Source of the DNA: Chrysemys picta bellii
Taxonomy: Eukaryota > Chordata > Testudines > Emydidae
Direction: 5' to 3'
Length of the DNA: 64,000 nucleotides
Assembly: GCF_011386835.1 (NCBI RefSeq)
Contig: NC_088791.1
Span: 7,068,998 to 7,132,997 of the forward strand
Shown: in pieces, positions 54,501-62,559 of the stretch
Position numbering within the stretch: the stretch's first letter is position 1
Layout of the letters: each line of letters begins with the position of its first letter
The notes under the pieces: model-generated
The model's input: the letters and a program-made list of their open reading frames with translations, nothing else
What the model was told of the DNA's origin: nothing
The model's database searches: none
Made by a program: the position numbers and the translations under genes

Positions 54501-56210
54501 CTGCTACTCTGAAACTGATTCTTCTCTGAACATCAGTCGCCTAGTCTAGAAAAACCAACCCACTGCTGTGGGCTTGCCCCACTGAGGGACTGCAGGGAGT
54601 TGAAGGCGAGCAGGTGTATAAGTGTCTTGAGGGGACATTCACGGCGTTAAGTGGGAAAGCATCAGAACGCAACCTCCAAACCTGTTGGGCAATCCAGGAA
54701 TTAGAAATCCTGGATCAGCTGTAGGATCCATTCCTAACGAGCTATTGCACAAGGATGATTTGGAATCGTTTAAATGACTCACTGTGACCAGGGATTTGGA
54801 GCAATCAAATTTTTGAATTGCTATGCTCCGGCTCCGCTCCAGCTCCGGGCAAAAACCTACTGGTCCGCGCTCCAGCTCCGGGCTCTGCTCCAAAGCCCTG
54901 ACTGTGACACAGTCTTAAAGGGACACTCTCGGGACTTCTGGTGATATTAATACATGTTATTGTATTTGTAAGATTCTCTTACAGGCTTTACCTTTCTAGC
55001 TTGTCTCTCTCACCAATAGAGGTTGGTCCAATAAAAGTACCTCACCCACCTTGTCTCTCTAAGCTTTACCTTTGTCCTGGTCATTCATCCCTTAGGGTAC
55101 GTCTACGCTTTCCTCCAGGTCCAGCGGCAGGCAATCGATGTTCTGGGATCGATTTATCACGTCTGGTCTAGACGCGATAAATCGATCCCGGATCGATCCG
55201 TCAACGCCGGTACTCCGCTCGGCGAGAGGAGTACGTGGCATCGACGGGGGAGCCTCCCTGCCGCGTCTGGACCCGCGGTAAGTTCGGACTAAGGTACTTC
55301 GAATTCAGCTACGTTATTAACGTAGCTGAATTTGCGTACCTTAGTCCGAAGTGGGGGGTTAGTGTGGACCAGGCCTTAGACATAAATCTGAGTGACTTTA
55401 GTGGGACATTTGGGAATAATGGTTGCAGGAATAGGCTCCCCTATACGTAATCTGACAAGCTGTCTCTTCTAATGGTCCTCAAAATTACATCGCTTTTCTA
55501 GATCAGCAACATTGGTGTCCGTCCCATCCCCGGAACAGGGTAGAAGTTGTGCTCTCTCTGCTGGCTCATCAGTAGCACAGCACATTATAACTTTCCTTGA
55601 AATCCGAATGACTCCTTGGTTCTAAAGATCAAATAGAAATGTAGGGCTGGAGCAGCCCGCAAGAGGTCAACTAGTCCATCCTCTCACACTGAGGCAGGAC
55701 CAGCTATGCCTAGACCATCCCTGACAGGTGTTGGTCCAACCTGTTCTTAAAAACCTCCAATGACGGGGATCCCACAACCTCCAGTGCTTAACTAACCTGA
55801 TAGTTGACAAGCTTTTCCTAAATCTCCCTTGCTGCAGAGTAAGCCCATTGCTGCTTGTCCAAATGCTTGGTTCTCTCCAGATGAGGATGGCAGGGTTCTT
55901 CTGAGAAGCACATGAGCTTCAGAAGTGTAGCCCCACACGTGGTAAGCTTAGTTCTGTGTGTGAACATGAGTAACTTCCCTCTTGTCCTGTTTCCACCCAG
56001 GCTGGCTGCATGTACGTCCACGGAGGGGTGGTCAACATCCACGAAAACAAACGGACTGGCTCCTTGTTTAAGATGTGGCTAGTAGTCCCCAGCCTCCTGG
56101 AACTGTCATGGGAGAAGCTGTTGGGATTCTTCCCTCATCTAGCAACTCTTTCCAGATCGCAGCTTTTGCACCTTGGCCTCACACAGGGACTCATTGAGCG
56201 ATTGAAATGA
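24376..56210 (+). CDS. KLHDC10: KLHDC10, complete coding region in ten exons
   Basis: Coding exons: 24376-24535, 38083-38172, 41263-41484, 42077-42231, 45495-45643, 46328-46412, 48062-48128, 48821-48868, 50821-50960, 56001-56210. They total 1326 nt (441 residues plus TGA) with consistent phases. The N-terminus is Gly-rich (residues 1-54), followed by a very basic segment (55-83). A six-bladed kelch propeller follows, with Gly-Gly doublets at 107-108, 169-170, 222-223, 275-276, 331-332 and 380-381. The C-terminal helical region (about 401-441, SLLELSWEKLL) fits a BC/Cul2 box. Known of the family: a CUL2-elongin substrate receptor recognising C-terminal degrons, including alanine-tailed products of ribosome-associated quality control, and an activator of ASK1 through PP5. 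Identity is near certain. Confidence 0.96.
25498..25673 (-). mobile_element. short snap-back Penelope-like element
   Basis: Same type as 18396-18599 in opposite orientation. The 33-nt tail is at the left (25498-25530), followed by an arm beginning CAAAAACAACCAGGAGTCTG and its inverted copy ending CTCCTTGTTGTTTTT. A 10-bp target duplication ATTGATTTCA flanks it (25488-25497 and 25674-25683). Confidence 0.9.
26045..26376 (-). mobile_element. Penelope-like element, snap-back with 16-nt right arm
   Basis: 26045-26326 is the Penelope 3' region in inverted orientation. Its first 16 nt reappear inverted at 26327-26342, followed by a 34-nt tail (26343-26376) that matches 54482-54515. A 13-bp target duplication CTGTATTATTTCA flanks it (26032-26044 and 26377-26389). 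Confidence 0.92.
26470..26575 (+). repeat. MIR/CORE-SINE-like relic
   Basis: CTGGCTCTGCTGTTGACTCA and CTATAAAATGGGGATG are in MIR order (TTCCTGGCTCTGC ... AAATGGGGAT). Confidence 0.6.
26745..27260. repeat. about 205-bp inverted duplication containing a MITE
   Basis: The left arm (about 26745-26949) and right arm (26966 to about 27173) are inverted copies around a 16-nt loop. They contain part of a pogo-like MITE and about 95 bp of unique sequence. The right arm continues into the full MITE (27063-27260, ends TACACCTCTACCCCGAT and GGGTAGAGGTGTA). Confidence 0.9.
27063..27260 (+). mobile_element. pogo/Tc1-like MITE, copy 1
   Basis: The terminal repeats TACACCTCTACCCCGATA and ATATCAGGGTAGAGGTGTA include TA at both ends. 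It has the internal motif GAGCCAAAAAATCTTACCGC. A partial inverted copy lies at about 26750-26853. Confidence 0.82.
30010..30201 (+). mobile_element. pogo/Tc1-like MITE, copy 2
   Basis: It runs from TACACCTCTGCTTCGATATA to TATCGGGGTAGAGGTGTA, with TA at both ends. It is 192 bp and has no coding capacity. Confidence 0.85.
31380..32208 (+). mobile_element. solo LTR of an endogenous retrovirus-like element
   Basis: 829 bp starting TGTCATAACTATAAAGGG and ending GGAGCCTTGACA (TG...CA). The 5-bp flanks are CCCTG (31375-31379) and CCCTA (32209-32213), a target duplication with one mismatch. There is a possible poly(A) signal ATTAAA (in TTTAATTAAAAGCC), a tandem half-repeat AGATCCAAGGGG, and a 16-nt G run. 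No internal coding region or partner LTR is present. Confidence 0.82.
35749..35941 (+). mobile_element. pogo/Tc1-like MITE, copy 3
   Basis: It runs from TACACCTCTACCTCGATATA to TATCGGGGTAGAGGTGTA, 193 bp, same family as 30010. Confidence 0.85.
38083..38172 (+). CDS. KLHDC10: KLHDC10 coding exon 2 (basic, symmetric)
   Basis: The acceptor is GGTAACAG and the donor is GCAG|GTGGGT. It is 90 nt with phase 1 on both sides, so skipping it would keep frame. It encodes SKKKIRLVLIRRF, then a run rich in Arg/Lys ending KRSFRA. Including it gives a total length one residue short of the recalled human protein, which supports it, but the acceptor tract is weak. Confidence 0.78.
38173..41262 (+). other. 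KLHDC10 intron 2
   Basis: A GT-AG intron with a MITE at 39472-39753. An old SINE/LINE-like fragment is near 40610-40740 (GTCCCTGCCTGAAAGCTTGC). The rest is unassigned. Confidence 0.7.
39472..39753 (+). mobile_element. Harbinger-like MITE
   Basis: The ends are CTAGGATACGTCTTCACTAC and AGTGTAGACCAGGTCCTAG. A strong internal palindrome is built on GGGGATCGATTTATTGCG and CGCGATAAATCGATCCCC. It is the same family as 49358 and 55092. Confidence 0.78.
41263..41484 (+). CDS. KLHDC10: KLHDC10 coding exon 3
   Basis: The acceptor is CTGCTGCAG and the donor is TCAC|GTGAGT. It encodes HRAPPARSGHRCVADN, the first kelch blade LYVFGGYNPDYDESGG, and ends MPRELASMS. Confidence 0.95.
41485..42076 (+). other. 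KLHDC10 intron 3
   Basis: A GT-AG intron with a palindromic ancient repeat at 41725-41885 (TGGGTGCCCAACTTGAGG, then TTGCTGAAAATCAGCCC). It also has a short GA-rich tract near 41588-41612. Confidence 0.65.
42077..42231 (+). CDS. KLHDC10: KLHDC10 coding exon 4
   Basis: The acceptor is TTTCCTAG and the donor is ACAG|GTACCA. It encodes VLHGNNLLVFGGTGIPFG through RGKKPNRIYGQ (second blade). Confidence 0.95.
42433..42708 (+). mobile_element. MITE related to the minisatellite founder
   Basis: It starts GAAGGGTGTGTCTACACTTA and contains AACACTACAGCAGCACAG and CGACCTCGTTGTCTACACC, ending near GACCCGCCCTTAC. It shares the GGGTGNGTCTACACT terminus with the repeat unit at 15941. The boundaries are approximate. 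Confidence 0.65.
44391..44576 (+). mobile_element. tRNA-derived SINE with CR1-like tail
   Basis: The head has an altered A box (GAGACCTCAATGGTTTGAGC). The body contains GGTTGTGAGTTCAATCC and GGTCCTGCTTTGAGCAGGGG. It ends GATTCTATGATTCTATG. Confidence 0.88.
44889..45073 (+). mobile_element. tRNA-derived SINE with CR1-like tail
   Basis: A full-length copy with an intact A box (ATAGCTCAGTGGTTTGAGC) and B-box region (GGTTGTGAGTTCAATCC), ending TTCTATGATTCTGTG. It lies 312 bp from the previous copy, in the same orientation. Confidence 0.9.
45495..45643 (+). CDS. KLHDC10: KLHDC10 coding exon 5
   Basis: The acceptor is TCTTCCAG and the donor is GAGAG|GTGAGA. It encodes AMAIINGSLYVFGGTTGYIY through CDMPEE (third blade). 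Confidence 0.95.
45644..46327 (+). other. KLHDC10 intron 5
   Basis: A short GT-AG intron. I see nothing recognisable in it. Confidence 0.7.
46328..46412 (+). CDS. KLHDC10: KLHDC10 coding exon 6
   Basis: The acceptor is CACCCTCAG and the donor is AAG|GTAAAG. It encodes YRHEIAHDGQRIYILGGGTS through AYSLDK (fourth blade). Confidence 0.95.
46413..48061 (+). other. KLHDC10 intron 6
   Basis: A GT-AG intron with a 447-bp hAT-like element at 46594-47040. The rest is unassigned. Confidence 0.75.
46594..47040 (+). mobile_element. 447-bp hAT-like MITE with unusual ends
   Basis: The inverted ends are ACTCCTGGGGAAATTCGGCG and CGGCGAATTCCCTCAGGAGT. A perfect 8-bp target duplication ATAAATGT flanks it (46586-46593 and 47041-47048). 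The ends begin AC rather than the CA usual for hAT. Confidence 0.9.
48062..48128 (+). CDS. KLHDC10: KLHDC10 coding exon 7
   Basis: The acceptor is TTCTTAAG and the donor is ATAG|GTAAGT. It encodes IHAYNLETNTWEEIATRPHE. Confidence 0.95.
48129..48820 (+). other. KLHDC10 intron 7
   Basis: A GT-AG intron with a T run near 48700. No element is recognised. Confidence 0.7.
48821..48868 (+). CDS. KLHDC10: KLHDC10 coding exon 8 (48 nt)
   Basis: The acceptor is CTCTTTGCAG and the donor is AATG|GTAAGA. It is a small exon encoding FPAARRCHSCVQIKN. Confidence 0.94.
48869..50820 (+). other. KLHDC10 intron 8
   Basis: A 2-kb GT-AG intron with a Harbinger-like MITE at 49358-49656. Otherwise unassigned. Confidence 0.72.
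49358..49656 (-). mobile_element. Harbinger-like MITE
   Basis: The left end TTAGGCCTGGTCTACACTGC and right end GTAGTGTAGACGTACCCTTC are the family termini in inverted orientation. A 14-nt G run lies near the left end. Internal hairpins form from ACTTCAGCTATGTGAATAAT and its complement. Confidence 0.82.
50821..50960 (+). CDS. KLHDC10: KLHDC10 coding exon 9
   Basis: The acceptor is CTTCTATAG and the donor is CCG|GTAAGT. It encodes VFVCGGYNGEVILGDVWKLN through FHCAAVTP (fifth blade). Confidence 0.95.
51055..51395 (-). mobile_element. CR1-like LINE 3' end
   Basis: The antisense 3' end contains AGAAGGGACCATCGTGATCA, GGAGAATCCACCACAACACC and CATACACCTTTATTTCCAC. It is 5'-truncated. Confidence 0.75.
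51981..52433 (-). pseudogene. Inverted copy of the Penelope GIY-YIG domain
   Basis: The minus-strand frame from TTNPGTYPCNKPRC to the stop at 51981 encodes the same C-terminal endonuclease peptide as 53743-54195, with no differences seen. It lacks any reverse transcriptase, so it is a terminal-repeat copy, not a separate gene. Confidence 0.9.
52426..54195 (+). CDS. Penelope reverse transcriptase with GIY-YIG endonuclease (589 aa)
   Basis: An uninterrupted frame from an ATG that spans the left-arm junction (52433), so the first few residues are arm-derived and the natural N-terminus is probably missing. RT motifs: LLPKIHKPGYPGRPIIS (68-84), MDIEALYTNIP (137-147), GTAMGTRMAPQYAN (193-206), YIDD (230-233), FLDTTV (272-277) and RKPTD (290-294). 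A Cys cluster (C449, C454, C457) precedes the GIY-YIG nuclease, with IY at 488-489 and MYIGQTGQSLRKR at 500-512. Penelope enzymes use this nuclease for target nicking and are related to telomerase. Full-length family members are usually longer, so this looks N-truncated though otherwise undamaged. Confidence 0.93.
   Translation: MVFMNKLEYDQEAARQLSNTTFYRPLSSDPTEDYLKKLHHLLKKLPDKAQEQICTDTCLEPRPGEFYLLPKIHKPGYPGRPIISGIGTLTSGLSGYVDSLLRPYATSTPSYLRDTTDFLRKLQSIGDLPENTILATMDIEALYTNIPHKDGLQAIRNSIPDNVTANLVAELCDFVLTHNYFTFGDNIYLQVSGTAMGTRMAPQYANIFMADLEQRFLSSRPLTPLLYLRYIDDIFIIWTHGKEALEEFHHDFNNFHPTINLSLDQSTQAVHFLDTTVLISDGHINTTLYRKPTDRYTYLHASSFHPGHTTRSIVYSQALRYNRICSNPSDRDKHLQDLYQAFLKLQYPPAEVKKQIDRARRVPRSHLLQDRPNKENNRTPLAVTFSPQLKPLQRIIRDLQPILKDDPLLSQILGDRPVLAYRQPPNLKQILTSNHTSLNKTTNPGTYPCNKPRCQLCPHIYSSDIIIGPNHISHTIRGSFTCTSTNVIYAIMCQQCPSAMYIGQTGQSLRKRINGHKSDIRNQNTQKPVGEHFNLSGHSVTDLRVAILQQKNFKNRLQRETAELELICKLDTINSGLNKDWEWLSHYKH
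54387..54426 (+). ncRNA. hammerhead-ribozyme-like core in the Penelope 3' region
   Basis: GCAT, then CCGAAGA (core CUGANGA with U4 changed to C), an extra A, a GTGG/CCAC stem, GAAA, then GCTT|ATGC, where ATGC pairs with the initial GCAT. Inverted copies are at 51750-51789 and 26097-26136. Variants are at 23788-23827 and, with a perfect CTGAAGA, at 18447-18487 (minus). Activity is unproven; the extra A before stem II departs from the consensus. Confidence 0.5.
54995..55068 (+). mobile_element. Penelope-like 3' end relic
   Basis: TTGTCTCTCTCACCAATAGA, GGTCCAATAAAAGTACCTC and CACCTTGTCTCTCTAAGC belong to the same old family as 17655-17712. Confidence 0.45.
55092..55378 (+). mobile_element. Harbinger-like MITE with TTA duplication
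   Basis: The ends are AGGGTACGTCTACGC and AGTGTGGACCAGGCC, flanked by TTA (55092-55094 and 55376-55378). Internal palindromes are GGGATCGATTTATCACGTC with its complement, and GAATTCAGCTACGTTATTAA with its complement. Confidence 0.83.
55638..55835 (-). mobile_element. CR1-like LINE 3' relic
   Basis: Antisense: GAGGTCAACTAGTCCATCC, AACCTGTTCTTAAAAACCTC and AAGCTTTTCCTAAATCTCCC. Confidence 0.7.
56001..56210 (+). CDS. KLHDC10: KLHDC10 coding exon 10 (terminal)
   Basis: The acceptor is TTCCACCCAG. It encodes AGCMYVHGGVVNIHENKRTG (sixth blade) and then the C-terminal helices SLLELSWEKLL and LLHLGLTQGLIERLK. TGA lies at 56208-56210. Confidence 0.95.
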   Translation, partial: AGCMYVHGGVVNIHENKRTGSLFKMWLVVPSLLELSWEKLLGFFPHLATLSRSQLLHLGLTQGLIERLK

Positions 56211-59200
56211 GAGCTCTTCGCTGTTCTCACTCTGCCCTAGAAACACTAAAGAGACCCCCCTCCCTCCCCCGCCCTTTATGGATGCCGCTGCTAAGGAGAC
56301 GGGAGGACCCTGCTCTCAGCGCCTTACTCAGCAAATACATCGGATGCCTTTCTGTGAATGTTCATTTGGCGTTTATGGAAATTAGCTTTTTATTTATGGA
56401 TCTCTCTAAATACATCGGGAACGAAGATGCTGTTCAGAACTCGTTCAGAACGTCCAGCCACCAACCTGCTGTTAGCACATGCCTGTAGCCTAATAAATGC
56501 GGGGAAGGGGCTTAGAAATTGTCACCGCTCCTGCTTACACATGGTGTTTAACTGATTGTTTCTAAAGATGCATTTAACTGAGTAGGAGCCGCTGATGGCA
56601 GCAATTCGACCACATGCTGAACGAACAGTCCAATTCCCCTTTGCTCACAGCAGCATCCGTCCTCTGAATGCCCAAACTGGCTCTGCCACTGTATAGCATT
56701 CACTGCCTGAAGACTTGCATGTGTGTTGTGGGCATGTGATCATCGTCTGTGAGTTCTGGGAGGTGGCTGGCACGTGGGAGCAGCAAACAAAGACGGCCTG
56801 CAGAGTTTAAAATTTCGGCGCAGGGTGTAGTGGTTTGAAGCAACAGTGTAATTGTTCCTCACCTTTTCATATTGAAACGTCTGCCTGGAAGGGTGGTTAA
56901 AAATCGCCGCTTACGGACTACTGTGTAGTTTTCTCTAAACAGGTGGTGGGAAGGGGCAGTGTGTTCTGCTGAATCTTCCCATGTTGCACTCTGAAAAAGC
57001 TAACCGAGGAAACTTACCACATCGATTTTAAAGCTGTCTTTATCCTTAAGTATGTCATGCCCTCTGTATTCAGGGGCTAGTCCATCTGTGCCAACTCAAC
57101 ATTAGTTACCTAAGCATAACTTGGTAGCCTGTTTGGTTTTTTTCTCTCCGGCATTGGAATTTTCTCTGAGCTGCCTGTCCAATGCTTTGTTTTATTCCTT
57201 TTGTGTGGGGCTTTTTTTTTTTTTTAAACTTCTGTTGTTTTAGAAACGTGGGGAGAGGAATAGCTTGTCTCTGGCATTGCTGTGAATGCGGTTCGCCTTT
57301 CTACAAAAGCGGGAAAGGAAGACAGGTCGATTTCCTGGGCGGCTTTCTCTTCGTGCTCCGTGTGACTGTGAACCCAGCTCTAGAGCATGTACATAACTGG
57401 CCATCAAACGTGGAGCAGCTGAACGAGGCTGAGGCATTGGGTTTGAACAAAACAAGTGTATTTCTAAGACCATTTTTGTTAAGTGCCTTTTTTTAGTAGT
57501 TTTTCCAAATGACTCTTCCCCCCCTCCAATGTCTAAAGCCAATTGTAGAGGTTCTGCTTTTCTTTTAAGAGGCTGCGGTAGTTAAATAAATCCCAAGAGC
57601 AAACCCCGCAGGATGGATCTGAAGGCTGATGAGTCTCTGTAGCTACTGTTGCACTCCCAGCTCCACTGCTCAGTAACTACCTAATATCTGTTGCATTGCA
57701 AAGTCCCTAAGTTTCCTTTGCTGATTCCCTTGCCCCGTCATTTTGGGTCAGGATTTTACCATAATTTAGCTTCTTCCTTTCATGGGCTCAGCGAAATAAG
57801 GGACGTGGTAGCTTTTCAAATGTAAACGTCTTTCAGTGCCTTGTAATTCAAACCCTGTTTGTTTGCTCTGTGCTTTTAATGCTGTTAACCATGCTGTATG
57901 TCCGCCCCCTTTAGTGCAGTTTATCAGGATTCTATCAGCTGCAAGGAGAAGCTAGATGTCTTCTGAGCCTGCAGGATGGCTGATAATATCCATGCAGAGA
58001 CCTGCTTAAGACCCCCTATGTGGTTTCTCCTTATGCCCAGGTTGGATGCTGCTAGCGTCACTTGATGGCCAGCATGTTGGCCTCACGGTCTCCTAGATTT
58101 GTTCTAGTCTCATCAGTCTTCAGAGGAGGATCCCCATGGGCAGAATGTGTTCGTCCAGGGCATGCAACGGCGTTTCACTTCACTTTCTGTCCTCTCTGCG
58201 GGTACCAGTCTGAGCGACAGCAGCTGACGCTTCCACCCACTGGCATTGCTGCACGCTGCTGTCTGAACTGAGAGCTCCTGATGGAGCTGGATGTCAGGGA
58301 CCAATAGCCAGATAATCTCATCGGTATCTAGCCGTACAGGTTCTGTGTGCAGGTGGCTGTTTTGTAGTAATGTTGCCTAAGATGTCGAGCTGGTGAGCCC
58401 TCAGTTCCTGAGCTCCCAGTCCCTTTTCAGTGACCAAGGCTGCCGTGTGTGAGAGAGCTCACAAAGACGTTTGAGGCTCTTCTCCTAGCCCCACTCCAGA
58501 AAGCTCTCTGGAGGCCTGACCCAATGCTTCCGTTCAGCTTCCATCCACTTGAGACTTTCCCTTTGGCCTTATTCTGGTGGCTCTCGTCTTCTCTTGCAAA
58601 GATCTCACGTCTACACCAAGCCTTAGGGTCTCCCGTTTGACCAAGAGCATCGTGTTCGAGTGGCTACGTAGCACAAGTGCTGGCTCCTTCTTCCCCAGTG
58701 CTTCTTCGCCTGAGCGCTCTTCCACTCCTCCAGCAATTCCAGAGGCAGCGTGAAGAGGGATGTAGTGGATCTATATACACGCACACTCCTGCTCTAGTTG
58801 CTCTTGTCAGCTGCTTTACGTTGGCCTTCCTAAGAATGTTTGTGATGTGCCTTGCCGATGCCGTTACTGACTTAAAGCGCCACTGGAAGCAACACAAATC
58901 TACCCCTGCCTCTTGCAGTCGTTGTAATCGACTTTCACTACTGCAAGCTTCTTTTACCGCAGATCTCGAAGCGCAATACGGTCAATGCGACCAGATGGCG
59001 TGTGGTATGTAGCGTTTTGGTGAAGCTAAGACGTAGGTCCCTACTGCACTTTGAAACTTGGGGTCATGTTCACTTACCTCTTCTACACTAGCTCCCGGGG
59101 CTACAGCTGAGGACCCTCCTCTCCCAGTGACTTCCGTGGGAGTTGGCTCATGCTAAGAACATCAGGGATTGAGCCCATATCCTCCTCTCCATCGCAGACT

Positions 59201-61805
59201 GATAGTCTGATCTGTTAATGCTTTGATGGTCTCCCTGCATCTCCTTCCGCTTCCTCAAAATAAAATGAAGCAACAGTGATTCTCCACTTGAGAACAGTAG
59301 TCTCATCTGAGTTGCTGAAATCGGAGAACTGTATCCTTTATTAGCACTGTACTTTCCAGTGAGCTCTGAAATGTGACTGGAAACCCACCCTGCAATACTG
59401 GGTATTTCCAACCATAAAACTAGTGCTTGTATGTGAAGGGACAGGGTTAAGACGAGTCCTTTAATCTGCTGAATAAGAGGACTTGAAATACTGCAAAACT
59501 AGCCGCATACTGCCGAGAAACATTTTTCCCGCATAGTAAAATAATTGTGGTTGAAACACTTTTATATCAAACGGTTTCAGCTCCATTTTCCTCTCCCTCC
59601 TATTGCTGCTAACTTCCTTTGCTTGGTCCTGCTGCTTGTCAGGAGAAAACCTCCTTTCCTGTAACTGTCAACAGAACAGGCTCTCTTCCCAAATTCCAAG
59701 CCTCGTTTGCCGCCTTGATGGGTGAGCTGTTTGGAGCAGTTTTGTGTAGTGGCTTAAGCGTTTAAAAGCGAACAGCAAAGCTTTACCAACCAACCGAGTC
59801 TGTAAAGCGGGCCTGCGCAGGCTTAAATAGAGACCTTGTGTTTTATAATCACAGGTCAGTAATTCTTGCCTGGCATTTCCACGGTCCAGGGTTCGGTTCC
59901 CCTGTGGTAATTGACAGCTTCACTGTGCTGCCTGAAACAGGTGACCCTGTTCTGGGACAAACACAGACTCTTGAACTCTCGCCACCTCCCGATGACTGTT
60001 TTGCTTTTTCGACTGTGCCTCTTTAAAGACTCGCCGTTCCCCTGTGAGCTCCTGCTTGTTTTCAGCTTTTCTGGTTTATCTGGAGGATTGGAGTAATAAA
60101 AGCCATCATTGTCTCTAAGCAATATGAACTTTGTCACATTAGAAAACGGCCTGGTACCAAACGCTGTGAACAGCTGGAGCAGGGCCTGTTTTGGGGGGAG
60201 TTCTACGGAGCCTGATAAAGAGTTAGTGGCATTGTACACGGGGAGGATACGTTCCTGCCACATCTCCGTGAAGAACAGATTCCAAGCACTGCTCTTGCTC
60301 TTCCTTCCCAGGGAGGTGGGACAGTTTCCCAGTTTGCTTTGTTTCAGGAGATAAGTATTGCTGCTAGGCCAGCGGAGGCAGATAGACTGGCTAATTCAGT
60401 CTCCGGTAAACGCCAGTTGGTTGGTGCTGTTTCTACATGTTAGGAGCGAATAACCCCCAACTCCTGGGCTTTGCCATTGCTTAAAGAACCAGGGTTGTAA
60501 GCGTTGCAGCCTATTTCTTCCCCCACCCCCCTCAAGTGATGCAGAGTTCCCCCAGCTAACGGCTTGAGTGTGGATTGGGACTCAGCACCTCTGAAGCAAG
60601 CCTCTGATGTGTAAAACAGGTCCAGTGTTGAAGTCCTTACTTGGCTTTTCCTGCGGGAAAAAGCCCTGAGTAATGACCGCAGGGTTCGGTCTCCTGTGTA
60701 ACTAAAATAACCCAAGTCCTAAGCATAGGTGACCGTATGCCAAAGACTTTCTCAGAGCCGTGCTGTGACCATTACAGCTCCTCTGAATGGAGGTCTCCTG
60801 GGGAAATAACGAGAGATGCTGTCATGTCGATCTCTTTACATTCCAAGTGTGTTGCTTCAAATCCTGTAGGTGGTTCCCTTGGAGCCAGGCTGACTAGCAG
60901 TTACTGCTCTGCTCCAAGCAGGCTCTGCCTCGACTTGCGTCTCTGGGCAGAAACAGTCGAGTACCAGAGCCCTGGAGAGCGCTGGGCCAACGTGCATTCA
61001 GCTCTGAGGGGATTGCTACACAACCCAACGCTCTTCTTTCCTGCACTGATATTCCAAGCCTAGAACAAGGCAGGATGCAGGAGCTGTTCTCCTTCCCCCC
61101 CCCCCCCCCATGTTTACAACGCGTGCTGGCCATAGCGCTCTTGCTGTAAAATGTCTTGAGTTCTCATCACCCAACACGAACTCAATTGCATGCTCCCTCT
61201 CTCTGCCTCGATCCGTTTATTGCCACTTTAACTTGGGAACTGAGCCTCGTGGGTGAGGGGGGAACTGTTAATGTGATTTTTTTTTTTAATCAAATCTGAT
61301 GCTTTTTAATCGTCCACTGCATTGTCCCTGTCCCCCCTTTGATCAAAAGCCATCGGCAGCCAGTTCTAGACACTAGTAGACCCAAGGGCAATGTTCTCGT
61401 GCTATTCGGGATGGATGCAGCGTCCAGTGTGAAGTTCCCCTCGCCGTAGGGGACGAACAGGGGGAAAGTCTGCTGTGTAAATGCAGTTTCTTTATGTGGT
61501 GTTGAGGTGTGAACTAGTGCCCTCTTTCCGGGGGGGGAGCGTTTGGCCAGCCTCTGTGTTTGCCTGACATTGTTGGTGCACCCCAGTCCTGTTCATGTGT
61601 TTAGTGTGGGAGTCTGCTATGCATGCAGTAATTGGTGATCACCCCTTCTTTCCCCGTGCCAACATCCTGTGCTGTGAAGCTGTGCTGGGTTGGCGGGAGG
61701 CCGAAGGGCTGACCAAGAGATGTACTTGCCTGTATTTATGGACCTTGTCAGTGTTTTGCTGTTTTTTTTTTTAAAGATCCAATAAAAAAAAACCTCTGTC
61801 CAAAT
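56211..61805 (+). other. KLHDC10: KLHDC10 3' UTR (about 5.6 kb)
   Basis: I recognise no SINE, LINE or MITE in this stretch, in contrast to the repeat-rich introns, which fits a long terminal exon. Early AATAAA hexamers occur near 56492, 57584, 59259 and 60093. A T run and an A run frame the strongest signal at 61781. Frames within it are short and unlike known proteins. Confidence 0.7.
61781..61786 (+). terminator. likely KLHDC10 poly(A) signal
   Basis: AATAAA is followed by an A run and, about 25 nt downstream, a GT/T-rich element (ATGTTTTGTCCC). The alternative signal at 56492-56497 would give a short 3' UTR. Confidence 0.65.
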
Positions 61806-62559
61806 CACATGTTTTGTCCCTTAGCCTCTCCTTTTCCTCTGGTGTTTGCCATTTGTGTTGGCTCTGTCTCTACCCTGGCCAAGTGTGCAGCATTCAACTC
61901 AATCGCTTCACAGCAATGGACCCGTCGTTGCTGTGTTGAGGGAGATGGGGTAGATGCTAAACCCATTTCTTACTGAGGGATTTTACGTGCCCTATAGCAC
62001 CTTTTTATCCAAGGATCTAAGCACACAGCTCTTGAGAGTAGGGTTAAAGTGTGTTACTCAAGGACAGCTCTGAAAGCCGCTTCCTATATCCCAAAGTTTG
62101 GTTTCCTACTTTGGTTGAAAACCTAATATGAAACCCCCCCATTGCCTGTCCATAGTGGCCCCAACCCTCCTGGTATTACCCTTTTATTAAGTATGCTACT
62201 AGCATCCATTACGGATTTAGGACAGAAGCTAGTGTTGCAAGATTAGAAATAATTCTGCATTGTTTAAAGTTGCTTCTAGTTTGAACCTCATCAGTCTGAG
62301 TCCTGATGCAGTCTTGCTCCATCCCACTGTCTTGCATGCTAATATCTGCACCTGCTAATAAATATCCTTTTAAAAAAATCTTTCAGGGCTATTGCATTAA
62401 TAGCACAGTCCCTTGCAACCAACCCTCTGAATGCGCCTGTGAGGTAGGTATTGTCCCTATGTGGCTGAGACGTAGCCTGTGTGAAAGCAGAATTGGGAGT
62501 GGAGGAGTCCTTGTCTTTAAATCCTTTAAGGCCTCACCCTTGCTGAGATCTAGAAGCTA
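61806..62559. other. intergenic, nothing recognised
   Basis: Downstream of the KLHDC10 poly(A) site. I see no gene, RNA gene or clear mobile element here. Confidence 0.6.

Larger units (their letters stand above)
51695..54515 (+). mobile_element. Penelope-like retroelement with inverted arms
   Basis: A 2821-bp insertion flanked by a perfect 13-bp target duplication TGATTCTTCTCTG (51682-51694 and 54516-54528). The left arm (51695-52433) is the inverted copy of the right arm (53743-54481). The predicted peptides in the two arms are identical, so the arms are near-identical and the insertion is young. A 34-nt tail (54482-54515) is present only at the right. The element carries one intact long reading frame and lies in the sense orientation of KLHDC10. 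Confidence 0.95.
50961..56000 (+). other. KLHDC10 intron 9
   Basis: A 5-kb GT-AG intron holding a CR1 relic (51055), the full Penelope-like element (51695-54515), a Penelope relic (54995), a MITE (55092) and a second CR1-like relic (55638). Confidence 0.85.

Noticed and set aside
56211..61780. Numerous 60-160-codon frames in the KLHDC10 3' UTR.
   Set aside because: No family resemblance, no repeats or splice context, and lengths expected by chance in balanced-composition DNA.
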